This document shows positions 42,183 through 50,853 of a stretch of 64,000 nucleotides of DNA, piece after piece. Below the pieces are notes generated by a model. That model was not told where the DNA came from and ran no database searches. It worked only from the letters and a program-made list of their open reading frames with translations. The DNA comes from Eubacteriaceae bacterium Marseille-Q4139 (GTDB taxonomy: Bacteria > Bacillota > Clostridia > Lachnospirales > Lachnospiraceae): the NCBI GenBank assembly GCA_018223415.1, contig JAGTTQ010000001.1, positions 2,267,865 through 2,331,864 of the forward strand, given 5' to 3'. The translations under genes were made by a program, and so were the position numbers. Each line of letters starts with the position of its first letter. Within the stretch, counting starts at the first letter, position 1.

Positions 42183-43196
42183 ATGGTGACGCTTTTGGAT
42201 GTGGCAGAGAGAGCCGGGGTCTCAAAATCCGCGGTCTCCAGGGCGCTGAGGGGTGACTCGGCGCTGTCGATCTCGGAGGAGACGAGAAAACGGATTTTTT
42301 CAGCGGCAGAGGAGCTTGGATATCAGACGAAAAAGCACAGGAAAGAAGGACGGCAGTACCAGATTGCCGTGATACATAAGGATACCCACTTTTTAAACCA
42401 GGTGGACAATGCCTATTATTTTTCTGTCCGCTACGGGATCGAGACGGCCTGCCGGGAGATGGGGATGCAGTGTTCGTTTCTTCCCTATTCCTTTCTCGCA
42501 CAGCTTGACGAAAACCTGGACGGGGTCATTGTCACGGGAAATTTCCCCAGGGAGCAGATGGAAGAAATCTTAAAAAACAGCAGAAAGGTGAAGCGAGTGT
42601 TTTTGGGACAGTCCAACTTTTTCCCGGCGGAAATGGACTGGATTGCCTACGATGTGCAGGAGGCCGTTGACCTGGGAATGGATTATTTAAGATCACGCGG
42701 CCATAGACGGATTCTTTACTTAGGCGGTCTGGACGTGGACGGGACGCCGGAATGGGAGCGGAAACGGTACTATTTTAAACAGTATCTCAGCCGTCACGGA
42801 GAAATGGAAGGCATCGGGATGCTGGAAGGAGAACACGGCGTAGCAAGCGGCCGCAGCCTTATGGAAAACTGGCTAAAAAACGGCGGAGCTCTCCCGGATG
42901 CGATCTTTGTGTCCAATGATCCGCTTGCCATCGGCGCGCTCCAGGCTCTTCAGGAGCAGCGGGTCGAGGTGCCGGGAAACGTATCCATGGTGAGCATTAA
43001 CGGAGACTGCACGGCGACGGCCACGGCGCCGCAGCTCTCCACGGTGGATGTCCACACGGAAGGCCTGGGCCGTGAGGCGGTTCGGGCACTGCTTTTAAGG
43101 CTTAAAGGAGATGTATCACCAGTACGGAAAATTTCCCTTTACCCCCGTCTGCTGGAAGGCGCCAGCGTGGGAGTTTTCGGTGAACCCCTCTCTTGA
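42183..43196 (+). CDS. LacI family transcriptional regulator
   Basis: A 337-residue regulator. The HTH (VTLLDVAERAGVSKSAVSRALRG, shown in parts) is at residues 2-24, the hinge follows to about residue 55, and the sugar-binding fold covers 60-330 (RVFLGQSNFF, VDLGMDYLRSRGHRRILYLGG, SNDPLAIGALQAL). The effector is unknown; control of the upstream ABC/GDPD genes is plausible. Its last bases overlap the -35 box of the helicase promoter. Confidence 0.92.
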   Translation: MVTLLDVAERAGVSKSAVSRALRGDSALSISEETRKRIFSAAEELGYQTKKHRKEGRQYQIAVIHKDTHFLNQVDNAYYFSVRYGIETACREMGMQCSFLPYSFLAQLDENLDGVIVTGNFPREQMEEILKNSRKVKRVFLGQSNFFPAEMDWIAYDVQEAVDLGMDYLRSRGHRRILYLGGLDVDGTPEWERKRYYFKQYLSRHGEMEGIGMLEGEHGVASGRSLMENWLKNGGALPDAIFVSNDPLAIGALQALQEQRVEVPGNVSMVSINGDCTATATAPQLSTVDVHTEGLGREAVRALLLRLKGDVSPVRKISLYPRLLEGASVGVFGEPLS

Positions 43197-43221
43197 CAGC
43201 CAGGAAAACCTCTGATATAGT
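43193..43221 (+). promoter_or_regulatory. Promoter of the DEAD-box helicase gene
   Basis: TTGACA (43193-43198), 17 bases, TATAGT (43216-43221). The -35 box lies over the LacI stop codon. Confidence 0.85.
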
Positions 43222-43238
43222 TATACCTTGTGTGAAAT

Positions 43239-43278
43239 GGGAAGATTCATGGGTCTCTTTTGAATCTTCTCGTTTTTT
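43239..43278 (+). terminator. Terminator-like hairpin in the helicase leader
   Basis: GAAGATTCA (43241-43249) and TGAATCTTC (43261-43269) pair perfectly, with a further one or two flanking pairs, followed by CGTTTTTT. It lies downstream of the promoter at 43193 and 68 bases upstream of the start codon, so it can end both the LacI transcript and the helicase's own transcript. Confidence 0.85.
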
Positions 43279-43345
43279 CTGGGGAAATTTAATTCTGGAA
43301 AGGCGATTTTGCCGCCTTTTGGGAACCATAGAGAAAGGATCAGGA

Positions 43346-45025
43346 ATGGAAACAGTTAAATTTGAAGAGCTTCAGCTGAATGATAAAATTTTAAGAGCCG
43401 TGACAGACATGGGCTTCGAGGCGGCGTCGCCGATCCAGGCCCAGGCCATCCCGGTGCAGATGGAAGGGAAGGACATGATCGGCCAGGCCCAGACAGGAAC
43501 GGGAAAGACGGCCGCCTTTGGCATCCCGCTTTTGGAGCGGGTGTCGCCGAAGAGCCGGAAGACCCAGGCCATCGTCCTCTGCCCCACGAGGGAGCTGGCG
43601 ATCCAGGTGGCCGACGAGCTCCGGCGCCTTGCGAAATACCTGCACGGCATCAAGGTTCTGCCGGTCTACGGCGGCCAGGAGATTGTAAAGCAGATCCGCT
43701 CCTTAAAGGGCGGCGTCCAGATCATTGTCGGGACGCCAGGCCGTGTCATGGATCACATGCGGAGAAAGACCATCCGCACCGATGACATCCACACGGTTGT
43801 CTTAGACGAGGCCGATGAGATGTTAAACATGGGCTTTTTAGAGGACATGGAGACGATTTTAAGCCAGATGCCCGAAGAGCGCCAGACCGTCATGTTTTCG
43901 GCCACGATGCCGGAGGCTATTGCGGAGATTGCCAGAAAATTCCAGAAATCGCCGGAGATGGTGCGGGTCGTAAAGAAAGAGCTGACGGTGCCGAAGGTGA
44001 CGCAGTATTACTATGAGGTGAAGCCGCGGAACAAGGTGGAGGTCATGTGCCGTCTTTTAGACCTGTACTCGCCGAAGCTTTCCGTGGTGTTCTGCAACAC
44101 GAAAAAGCAGGTGGATGAGCTTGTGCAGGCGCTCCAGGGCCGCGGCTACTTCGCCGAGGGGCTTCACGGCGACTTAAAGCAGGAACAGCGAGACCGTGTC
44201 ATGGACAGCTTCCGGAACGGGGCCACGGAAATCCTCGTGGCGACAGACGTGGCTGCCAGAGGCATCGACGTGGACGACGTGGAGGCTGTGTTCAACTTCG
44301 ACATCCCCCAGGACGACGAGTATTATGTACACCGGATCGGAAGAACCGGCCGCGCCGGGAGAGAGGGACGCGCCTTCAGCCTGGCCGTCGGAAGCGAGGT
44401 TTATAAGCTCCGCGACATCCAGCGGTTCTGCAAGACGCGGATTGTGCCGCAGCCGATCCCGTCCTTAAACGATGTGACGGCCATCAAGGCAGAAAAAATC
44501 CTCGACCAGGTGCAGGAGCTGATCCGCGAGGGTGAGCTGGATAAGATGGCGCGGATCGTGGAAAAGCGGCTTCTGGCAGAGGATTACACGTCTTTAGAGC
44601 TGGCGGCGGCATTCCTTAAGATGACCATGGGCGACGACTACGAGGACATTGCTGAGGAAGCGTACCCGCTCCGCGACCTGGAAGACCTGGGAAGCCGCCG
44701 TAGTAACGGCCGGGGGAACGGAAGGCGCCGCGGACGCAGGGATGACGACGAATACGTGGACCGCAGGACGGCGAGAAACGGCATGACGCGGCTTTTCATC
44801 AACCTTGGAAAGAACCAGAACGTTAAGCCCGGCGACATCCTGGGCGCCATTGCCGGGGAGTCCGGCATGCCGGGACGTCTCGTGGGCAGTATCGACATGT
44901 ACGACAAGTACACTTTCGTGGAGGTGCCGAGGGATCAGGCGGATATCGTGTTAAACGCAATGAACCATGTGAAAATTAAAGGACGGAACGTAAGAATGGA
45001 AGTGGCAGGCGCTGCGAGGAAATAG
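43346..45025 (+). CDS. DEAD-box ATP-dependent RNA helicase
   Basis: A 559-residue helicase of the DeaD/CsdA type. Motifs in order: Q motif (ASPIQAQAIP), AQTGTGKTA (I) near residue 49, PTRELAIQ (Ia), TPGR (Ib), DEADEML (II) near 152, SAT (III), HGDLKQEQR, ATDVAARGIDV (V), HRIGRTGRAG (VI). An Arg/Gly/Asp-rich linker near residue 455 is followed by a DbpA-type RNA-binding domain to the end. It remodels structured RNA, for example in ribosome assembly or at low temperature. AAAGGATCAGG before 43346; the frame upstream is only the leader. Confidence 0.94.
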   Translation: METVKFEELQLNDKILRAVTDMGFEAASPIQAQAIPVQMEGKDMIGQAQTGTGKTAAFGIPLLERVSPKSRKTQAIVLCPTRELAIQVADELRRLAKYLHGIKVLPVYGGQEIVKQIRSLKGGVQIIVGTPGRVMDHMRRKTIRTDDIHTVVLDEADEMLNMGFLEDMETILSQMPEERQTVMFSATMPEAIAEIARKFQKSPEMVRVVKKELTVPKVTQYYYEVKPRNKVEVMCRLLDLYSPKLSVVFCNTKKQVDELVQALQGRGYFAEGLHGDLKQEQRDRVMDSFRNGATEILVATDVAARGIDVDDVEAVFNFDIPQDDEYYVHRIGRTGRAGREGRAFSLAVGSEVYKLRDIQRFCKTRIVPQPIPSLNDVTAIKAEKILDQVQELIREGELDKMARIVEKRLLAEDYTSLELAAAFLKMTMGDDYEDIAEEAYPLRDLEDLGSRRSNGRGNGRRRGRRDDDEYVDRRTARNGMTRLFINLGKNQNVKPGDILGAIAGESGMPGRLVGSIDMYDKYTFVEVPRDQADIVLNAMNHVKIKGRNVRMEVAGAARK

Positions 45026-45067
45026 AAGGGCAGTGACGGATGCTTCTTATATAAAGAGTGGCAGATG

Positions 45068-45105
45068 AAGCGCGGGTCTCCGGGAATGGGAGGCCCGCGC
45101 TTGTT
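45068..45105 (+). terminator. Terminator of the helicase gene
   Basis: AAGCGCGGGTCTCC (45068-45081) pairs with GGGAGGCCCGCGCTT (45088-45102) with one bulge, followed by GTTT. Confidence 0.75.
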
Positions 45106-45202
45106 TAAAGCATATCCTGAACATGAATTGGCAGTTGTGGAAGCTTCCCTCCCCGCCTTTGACGGCGGGGAATAATATTTCTAACTGCCGGCTTCCTTTT
45201 TC

Positions 45203-45271
45203 GCCAACTATCGGATTTATTTGCAGCCAATCGTCGGAAAAATATTCAGCCAACCGTCGGAAAAAACTTGT
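45203..45271 (+). repeat. Three 23-bp tandem repeats upstream of the AAA/DUF4143 gene
   Basis: Units begin at 45203, 45226 and 45249, exactly 23 bases apart. Each starts GCCAA(C/T)(T/C)(A/G)TCGGA and continues with an AT-rich half. The array ends 58 bases before the start codon, in the likely promoter region. Confidence 0.75.
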
Positions 45272-45329
45272 AAAATTCACAGTTATGGCGCATAATAAAA
45301 ACAACGTGAATGGAAACGAGGTGTTCCGA

Positions 45330-46604
45330 ATGGAAAATTACAGAAAGAGAATCGCTGACGATATTCTAAAACGCAAACTGGAGGGCAAGGGGGCGGTCTT
45401 GATAGAAGGACCAAAATGGTGCGGCAAAACCACAACTGCCGAGCAGATTGCCGCCAGTATCTTGTATATGGATGACCCGGAAAAGAAAGAACAGAACATC
45501 ACTATGTCTGAACTGAACCCAAAGCGCCTGTTAAAGGGTGCTGCACCGAGGCTTATCGACGAATGGCAGCTTGCCCCAAAACTTTGGGATGCCATTCGCT
45601 TTGAAGTTGACCATCGCCGTGAACTTGGACAGTTTGTGCTTACCGGTTCCGCTGTCCCTGCTGACACCAAGGAAATCACCCACTCCGGTACAGGACGATT
45701 TACCTGGCTGACAATGAGACCTATGAGCTTATACGAATCAGGAGATTCTACGGGAGATGTCAGCTTAAAAAGCTTATTCGACGGAGAAACAGAGGTTGAC
45801 GGCGGCTCCAATCTCAGCATTGACCGTTTGGCCTTCCTTGTATGTCGAGGAGGCTGGCCGCAAGCGGTAGATATGCGTGATGAGATTGCACTTGATCAGG
45901 CAATAGACTATTACGATGCTGTTGTCCATTCCGACATTAACCGGGCAGACAACGTGCAGAAGAATCCCGAAAGAGTCAAAAGACTTATGCGTTCCTACGC
46001 AAGGAACCAGGGTGCTCAAGTACCAAACACAGTTCTAGCACAGGACATTGCGGCCAATGATGAGTTCACAATCAATGAAGAAACGGTTGCTTCCTATGTA
46101 AACGCTCTCCGAAAAATCTTTGTAGTCGAAGATATGCCTGCATGGAATCCGAATCTCCGCTCAAAAACTGCGATTCGCTCGTCTGACACTCGGTATTATG
46201 TTGACCCTTCTATCGCTGCTGCGGCTTTGGGCATCGGTCCGAATGATTTGGTGAATGACTTAAAGACTTTCGGATTTCTCTTTGAAACGCTTTGCATCAG
46301 AGACCTTCGTGTATTTGCGGATGCTCTGAATGGTGAGGTTTACCATTATCGAGACAAAGACGGACAAGAATGCGATGCGGTCGTTCATTTGAGAAACGGC
46401 AAATACGGTCTCATTGAAATCAAGCTTGGCGGCGATAAGTTCATTGAGGAAGGTGCAAAGAGTCTGAAATCCATGGAAGCGAAGATCGATACCGATAAAA
46501 TGAAAGCTCCGTCTTTCCTCATGGTTTTGACGGGGAACGGTGACTGGGCATATCGCCGTCATGATGGAGTATATGTTGTTCCCATCGGCTGCTTAAAAAG
46601 CTAA
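45330..46604 (+). CDS. AAA-family ATPase with DUF4143 domain
   Basis: A 424-residue protein. Walker A is GPKWCGKTTT near residue 26, Walker B is RLIDEWQLA near 76, with SGTGRFTWLTMRPMSLYES near 125. The C-terminal DUF4143 region (from about 235) ends with GQECDAVVHLRNGKYGLIEIKLG, which matches a PD-(D/E)xK nuclease-like core (D, then ExK). GAGGTG six bases before the ATG at 45330 selects this start over an ATG at 45285 and the longer frame. More AT-rich than its neighbours and flanked by terminators, so likely acquired. The function of this large family is unknown. Confidence 0.88.
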   Translation: MENYRKRIADDILKRKLEGKGAVLIEGPKWCGKTTTAEQIAASILYMDDPEKKEQNITMSELNPKRLLKGAAPRLIDEWQLAPKLWDAIRFEVDHRRELGQFVLTGSAVPADTKEITHSGTGRFTWLTMRPMSLYESGDSTGDVSLKSLFDGETEVDGGSNLSIDRLAFLVCRGGWPQAVDMRDEIALDQAIDYYDAVVHSDINRADNVQKNPERVKRLMRSYARNQGAQVPNTVLAQDIAANDEFTINEETVASYVNALRKIFVVEDMPAWNPNLRSKTAIRSSDTRYYVDPSIAAAALGIGPNDLVNDLKTFGFLFETLCIRDLRVFADALNGEVYHYRDKDGQECDAVVHLRNGKYGLIEIKLGGDKFIEEGAKSLKSMEAKIDTDKMKAPSFLMVLTGNGDWAYRRHDGVYVVPIGCLKS

Positions 46605-46670
46605 ATTAGAGAACAGAATGAAGTGATGGAGTCCGTGTGTGTGGCCCGCTTGGACGTTTCCTGGAAAGAT

Positions 46671-46697
46671 TTCCCGGCATTTTGCCGGGATTTTTTC
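46671..46697 (+). terminator. Terminator of the AAA/DUF4143 gene
   Basis: CCCGGCA (46673-46679), TTT, TGCCGGG (46683-46689), then ATTTTTTCC. Confidence 0.85.
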
Positions 46698-46802
46698 CTG
46701 TACACGATGATTTTAGTAGTTAACAAACCGCCATGGATATGTTAAAATGAACCATAGCAAAAACTTAGGGCCAGATGGCCGGTAAAAGGGGGAGAATTGC
46801 CG

Positions 46803-47852
46803 ATGACAGGAAATTACATGGCCTACATAGGCTCTTATTCCTATACGGGGAAGGCAAAAGGGATTACGGTTTACGACGTGGATGTGGAAGCGGGGACATT
46901 TATTTACCGCTGTGAGGTAGAAGTGGACAACTCTTCCTATGTACAGGCCTCCAACAACGGGAAAATCCTGTACTCCATCGCAGATGAAGGCGTCGTATCG
47001 TTCCGGATCCTGGAAAACGGAAGTCTGTCGAGGATCAACAGCGCCAACATCAAGGGGATGCGCGGCTGCCATCTGTCGACGGATACGGATAACAAGTATA
47101 TTTTTGTTTCGGGGTATCATGACGGGAAAATGACGGTATTAAAGCTTAATAAGGACGGTTCCGTGGGCCGGATCACTGACGGCGTGTTCCACAAGGGCCT
47201 GGGCAGCGTTGCGGAGCGGAACTACCGCCCCCACGTGAGCTGCAGCCGCCTGACGCCGGACGGCCGGTTTCTGATGGTGGCAGATCTTGGAATCGACCAG
47301 ATTAAGGTGTACCGTTTTGATAAGAACGAGGGACGTGTCATGCTGGTGGACACGATCCGCTGCGAGCTGGAATCGGCGCCGAAGCGGTTTATTTTCAGCC
47401 AGGATGGCCGGTTCTTCTATGTGCTTTATGAACTGAAAAATGTGATCGACGTGTTTTCCTACAAAGAGGGGGAGAGGACGCCGATTGTGGAGAAAATCCA
47501 GACGGTTTCCACCACGGGCGGTGAGACAAGCCGGATGACGGCGGCCTGCGCCATGCGGTTTACGCCGGATGAAAAGCATCTGTTCTGCTCGAATGCCGGG
47601 GACAATACGGTATCCCTTTACGAGAGGGACGCAGAGACCGGGCTTCTGACCTTCAAATTCTGCCTGCCCATCAGCGGCGATTACCCGAAGGACATCGCTG
47701 TTTTCCCGGACGGAAAGCATCTGGCTTCCATCAACCATGAGGGCTCCGTTTCGTTCTTCCGCGTGGACTACGAAAAGGGACTCCTCGTCATGAGCAGCAG
47801 GAGCATTCCCATCAACGAGCCCAACTGCTGTGAGATCGTCAAGATAAGATAG
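46803..47852 (+). CDS. Lactonase family protein (6-phosphogluconolactonase-like propeller)
   Basis: A 349-residue seven-bladed beta-propeller of the Pgl/lactonase_7-blade family. Repeating blade motifs include YIGSYSYTGKAKGITVYDVD near the start, PHVSCSRLTPDGRFLMVADLGIDQIKVYRFD near residue 140 (shown in parts: SCSRLTPDGRFL, ADLGIDQIKVY) and PKDIAVFPDGKHLASINH near 300. It may hydrolyse 6-phosphogluconolactone or another lactone. GGGGGAG at 46788-46794 supports ATG 46803 over TTG 46797. It begins an operon-like run with aroC 12 bases later. Confidence 0.87.
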   Translation: MTGNYMAYIGSYSYTGKAKGITVYDVDVEAGTFIYRCEVEVDNSSYVQASNNGKILYSIADEGVVSFRILENGSLSRINSANIKGMRGCHLSTDTDNKYIFVSGYHDGKMTVLKLNKDGSVGRITDGVFHKGLGSVAERNYRPHVSCSRLTPDGRFLMVADLGIDQIKVYRFDKNEGRVMLVDTIRCELESAPKRFIFSQDGRFFYVLYELKNVIDVFSYKEGERTPIVEKIQTVSTTGGETSRMTAACAMRFTPDEKHLFCSNAGDNTVSLYERDAETGLLTFKFCLPISGDYPKDIAVFPDGKHLASINHEGSVSFFRVDYEKGLLVMSSRSIPINEPNCCEIVKIR

Positions 47853-47864
47853 GAGACAAAAGGA

Positions 47865-48998
47865 ATGGCTGCTGGCTCAACAACAGGGACAATTTTTAAA
47901 GTAACCACATGGGGCGAATCCCACGGAAAGGCCATCGGCGTCGTCGTGGACGGCTGTCCGGCGGGACTGCCTTTAAAGGAAGCGGATATTCAGGAATACC
48001 TGGATCGGAGAAAGCCGGGCCAGAGCCGCTATGCCACGAAGCGGAACGAGGCTGACGAGGTGGAAATTCTCTCCGGCGTATTCGAGGGGAAGACGACGGG
48101 AACGCCGATTTCCATGATTGTGAGAAATACGGATCAGAGGTCAAAGGATTACAGCCAGATTGCCTCCTGCTACCGGCCGGGGCATGCGGACTATACCTTT
48201 GATGAAAAATTTGGCTTCCGGGATTACCGCGGAGGCGGACGTTCCTCAGCCAGGGAGACCATCGGACGCGTGGCGGCCGGCGCTGTGGCGGCAAAGGTGC
48301 TGCGGGCCTTGGGGATTACGGTGAAGGCGTACACGAAATCCATCGGCCCGGTGGAGATCGACCCAGAGCGGTTCGACCTTTCGGAGGCGGAAAACAATCG
48401 TCTCTGCATGCCGGATAAGGAAGCGGCAGAGAGGGCGGCAGCATATCTCGAAGAAAAAATGGCGGCCTGCGATTCGGCCGGCGGCGTCGTGGAGTGTGTG
48501 ACAGACGGACTTCCGGCAGGCCTGGGAGAGCCGGTCTTTGAAAAGCTGGACGCCAACCTGGCGAAGGCCATCCTTTCCATAGGAGCTGTGAAGGGCTTTG
48601 AGATTGGAGACGGATTCGCGGCCGCCAGATCGGCCGGTTCGGAGAACAACGACGCGTTCCGAAGGGATGCAGACGGAACCATCATAAAAAAGACAAACCA
48701 CGCCGGCGGTGTCCTGGGCGGAATCAGCGACGGGAGCCGCCTTGTGTTCCGGGCGGCCTTTAAGCCGACGCCGTCCATTGCAAGGCCCCAGGAGACCGTG
48801 GACAGAGACGGAAACGAGATGGAGCTTTCCATCCACGGGCGTCACGATCCGGTGGTAGTACCGCGTGCGGCAGTAGTGGTTGAGGCCATGGCGGCCATCG
48901 CGGTGCTTGATATGCTGTTTTTATCCATGACCTCAAGACTGGACATGCTCCAGATGTTTTTCCAGGTGGAGGCGGCTGAAGATACAGAAAACGAATGA
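47865..48998 (+). CDS. aroC: Chorismate synthase
   Basis: A 377-residue AroC, which converts EPSP to chorismate at the end of the shikimate pathway, using reduced FMN. Signatures include GESHGKAIGVVVDG near residue 17, RPGHADYTFDEKFGFRDYRGGGRSSARET near 105 (parts: RPGHADYT, YRGGGRSSAR) and the C-terminal RHDPVVVPRA near 325. AAAAGGA lies just before the ATG. Other aro genes are not in the window. Confidence 0.96.
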   Translation: MAAGSTTGTIFKVTTWGESHGKAIGVVVDGCPAGLPLKEADIQEYLDRRKPGQSRYATKRNEADEVEILSGVFEGKTTGTPISMIVRNTDQRSKDYSQIASCYRPGHADYTFDEKFGFRDYRGGGRSSARETIGRVAAGAVAAKVLRALGITVKAYTKSIGPVEIDPERFDLSEAENNRLCMPDKEAAERAAAYLEEKMAACDSAGGVVECVTDGLPAGLGEPVFEKLDANLAKAILSIGAVKGFEIGDGFAAARSAGSENNDAFRRDADGTIIKKTNHAGGVLGGISDGSRLVFRAAFKPTPSIARPQETVDRDGNEMELSIHGRHDPVVVPRAAVVVEAMAAIAVLDMLFLSMTSRLDMLQMFFQVEAAEDTENE

Positions 48999-49011
48999 GA
49001 GGAAAAGAAAC

Positions 49012-49458
49012 ATGAAGATTGCAATGGGAAATGACCACTCCGCGGTGGAGATGAAAAATATCATCAAGGAACATCTGATTTCAAAGGGATATGAAGTCAT
49101 GGATCTCGGGACGAACTCCGAGGAGAGCTGTGACTACCCGGTTTACGGCGAGAAAGTGGGACGTGCCGTGGCATCCGGCGAGGCGGATCTCGGTATCGCC
49201 ATCTGCGGAACCGGCGTCGGGATTTCCCTGGCGGCCAACAAGGTAAAGGGCATCCGCGCCTGCGTGTGCAGCGAGCCCTACACGGCAAAGCTTTCCAGGA
49301 TGCACAACAATTCCAATGTGCTGGCCTTCGGCGCAAGAGTCGTCGGAAGCGAACTGGCGAAGATGATCGTGGACGAGTGGCTGGCGGCAGAGTTTGAAGG
49401 CGGCCGCCACCAGAGACGCGTTGACCTGATTATGGCGATTGAGGGAAAAGACGAATAG
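49012..49458 (+). CDS. rpiB: Ribose-5-phosphate isomerase B
   Basis: A 148-residue RpiB/LacAB-family isomerase, interconverting ribose-5-phosphate and ribulose-5-phosphate. N-terminus MKIAMGNDHSAVEMK, catalytic Cys in GIAICGTGVGISLAANK near residue 66, and RMHNNSNVLAFGARVVG near residue 100. Sugar specificity within the family is not certain. RBS GAGGAAAAG. It is 13 bases after aroC and ends at a bidirectional terminator. Confidence 0.93.
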   Translation: MKIAMGNDHSAVEMKNIIKEHLISKGYEVMDLGTNSEESCDYPVYGEKVGRAVASGEADLGIAICGTGVGISLAANKVKGIRACVCSEPYTAKLSRMHNNSNVLAFGARVVGSELAKMIVDEWLAAEFEGGRHQRRVDLIMAIEGKDE

Positions 49459-49470
49459 GGAAGAAATAAG

Positions 49471-49500
49471 AAAAGTGTGCGCGGACGGCGCACACTTTTT
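49471..49500. terminator. Bidirectional terminator between rpiB and aspartokinase
   Basis: AAAGTGTGCGC pairs with GCGCACACTTT around GGACG, with T's on one side and A's on the other, so it works both ways. Confidence 0.9.
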
Positions 49501-49506
49501 ATGGAA

Positions 49507-50826
49507 TTAAAGCTCTGTTTTAATAAAGATATCGTAGATAGCGCGGACGGCGTTTTCAAAGTCCTCGTTCTGGACGCCGATGATGATGTTCATTTCGCTG
49601 GAGCCCTGGTCGATCATCTTCACGTTGATTCTGGCATGGGCCAGGGCGGAGAAGACGCGGCCGGCCGTCCCGCGGGCAGATTTCATGCCGCGGCCCACGA
49701 CAGCGACGAGGGCCAGATCTGATTCCAGATCCACAGAATCCGGCTTTACGGCCCGGTGGATCCCGGCGATGACAGACTGCTCTTTTTCCTGGAATTCCTC
49801 CTGATGGACGAAGACGGTCATGGTGTCGATACCGGACGGTGCATGCTCAAAGGAGAGGCCGCATTTTTCAAAGACCTCCAGCACCTTGCGGCCGAAGCCG
49901 ATTTCCATGTTCATCATGGCTTTTTCGATGTTGACGGCACAGAAGCCCTTTTTTCCGGCCACGCCGGTGATGATGTAGCGGGGCTTTTTGGAGGTGTCTT
50001 CCACGATCATGGTTCCCGGCGCCTCCGGCTTGTTGGTATTCCGGATGTTGATTGGGATGCCCTCCTTGCGGACGGGGAAAATGGAGTCCTCATGGAGTAC
50101 GCTGGCGCCCATGTAGGACAGCTCCCGGAGTTCCTTATACGTGATAGTCTCGATGGGAACCGGATTTTCCACGATTCTGGGATCAGCCACAAGGAAGCCG
50201 GACACGTCCGTCCAGTTTTCGTAGAGATCGGCGTGAAGCGCCCGGGCCACCAGAGAGCCGGTGATGTCGGAGCCGCCCCTTGAGAAGGTGGCGATGGAAC
50301 CGTCCGGCTTTGAGCCGTAGAAGCCGGGGATGACGGCCTGCTTATATTGGGCCAGCCGTTCCTCCAGCTCTCTGTTCGTCTCCTCAGAGAGGAATGCGCC
50401 GGTTTCATCAAAAAAGATCACTTCGGCTGCGTCGATGAACGGAAAGCCGAGGTAGGCGGACATGATAAGGCCGTTTAAATATTCCCCGCGGGAGGCGGCG
50501 TAATCCCTTCCTGCGCCGGCGACGAAGTTTTCTTCTATTTTGTCAAATTCAAAATCCAGGTTCAGGTTGAGATCCAGGCCGTCGATGATATCCTGGAACC
50601 TTTTTCTGATCTGATCGAGGATGCGGATATAGCTCTGGCCGGTGGAAGCGGCGTCGTAGCACTGGTAGAGAAGGTCTGTGACCTTCGTGTCCTTGACGTC
50701 GCGTTTCCCGGGAGCCGACGGGACGACAAACGCCCGCGACCGATCCGCATCAATGATTGCCTTTACCTTTTTAAACTGGCGGGCGCTGGCTAAGGAGCTG
50801 CCGCCGAATTTTACAACTTTTTTCAT
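49507..50826 (-). CDS. lysC: Aspartate kinase
   Basis: A 439-residue aspartokinase, the first step to lysine, threonine and methionine. The kinase domain starts VVKFGGSSLA at residue 4 and holds SRGGSDITGSLVAR near residue 185 and YTDVSG-like NWTDVSGFLVADPRI near 207. Two ACT-type regulatory regions cover residues 300-439 (RYIITGVAGKKGFCAVNIE, LALVAVVGRGMKS), so amino-acid feedback control is expected. Start 50826 with CAGGAG upstream. It follows the signal peptidase gene by 27 bases on the same strand. Symbol given for the activity; the isozyme is not known. Confidence 0.93.
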   Translation of the reverse strand: MKKVVKFGGSSLASARQFKKVKAIIDADRSRAFVVPSAPGKRDVKDTKVTDLLYQCYDAASTGQSYIRILDQIRKRFQDIIDGLDLNLNLDFEFDKIEENFVAGAGRDYAASRGEYLNGLIMSAYLGFPFIDAAEVIFFDETGAFLSEETNRELEERLAQYKQAVIPGFYGSKPDGSIATFSRGGSDITGSLVARALHADLYENWTDVSGFLVADPRIVENPVPIETITYKELRELSYMGASVLHEDSIFPVRKEGIPINIRNTNKPEAPGTMIVEDTSKKPRYIITGVAGKKGFCAVNIEKAMMNMEIGFGRKVLEVFEKCGLSFEHAPSGIDTMTVFVHQEEFQEKEQSVIAGIHRAVKPDSVDLESDLALVAVVGRGMKSARGTAGRVFSALAHARINVKMIDQGSSEMNIIIGVQNEDFENAVRAIYDIFIKTEL

Positions 50827-50853
50827 CTCTTTTTAGTCTCCTGCATCTATGTC

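Noticed and set aside
45203..45271. CRISPR array
   Set aside because: Conserved part is only 13 bases, period 23, three units, no cas genes.
45123..45329. Longer N-terminus for the AAA/DUF4143 protein
   Set aside because: It would translate the repeat array and has no ribosome site; GAGGTG supports 45330.
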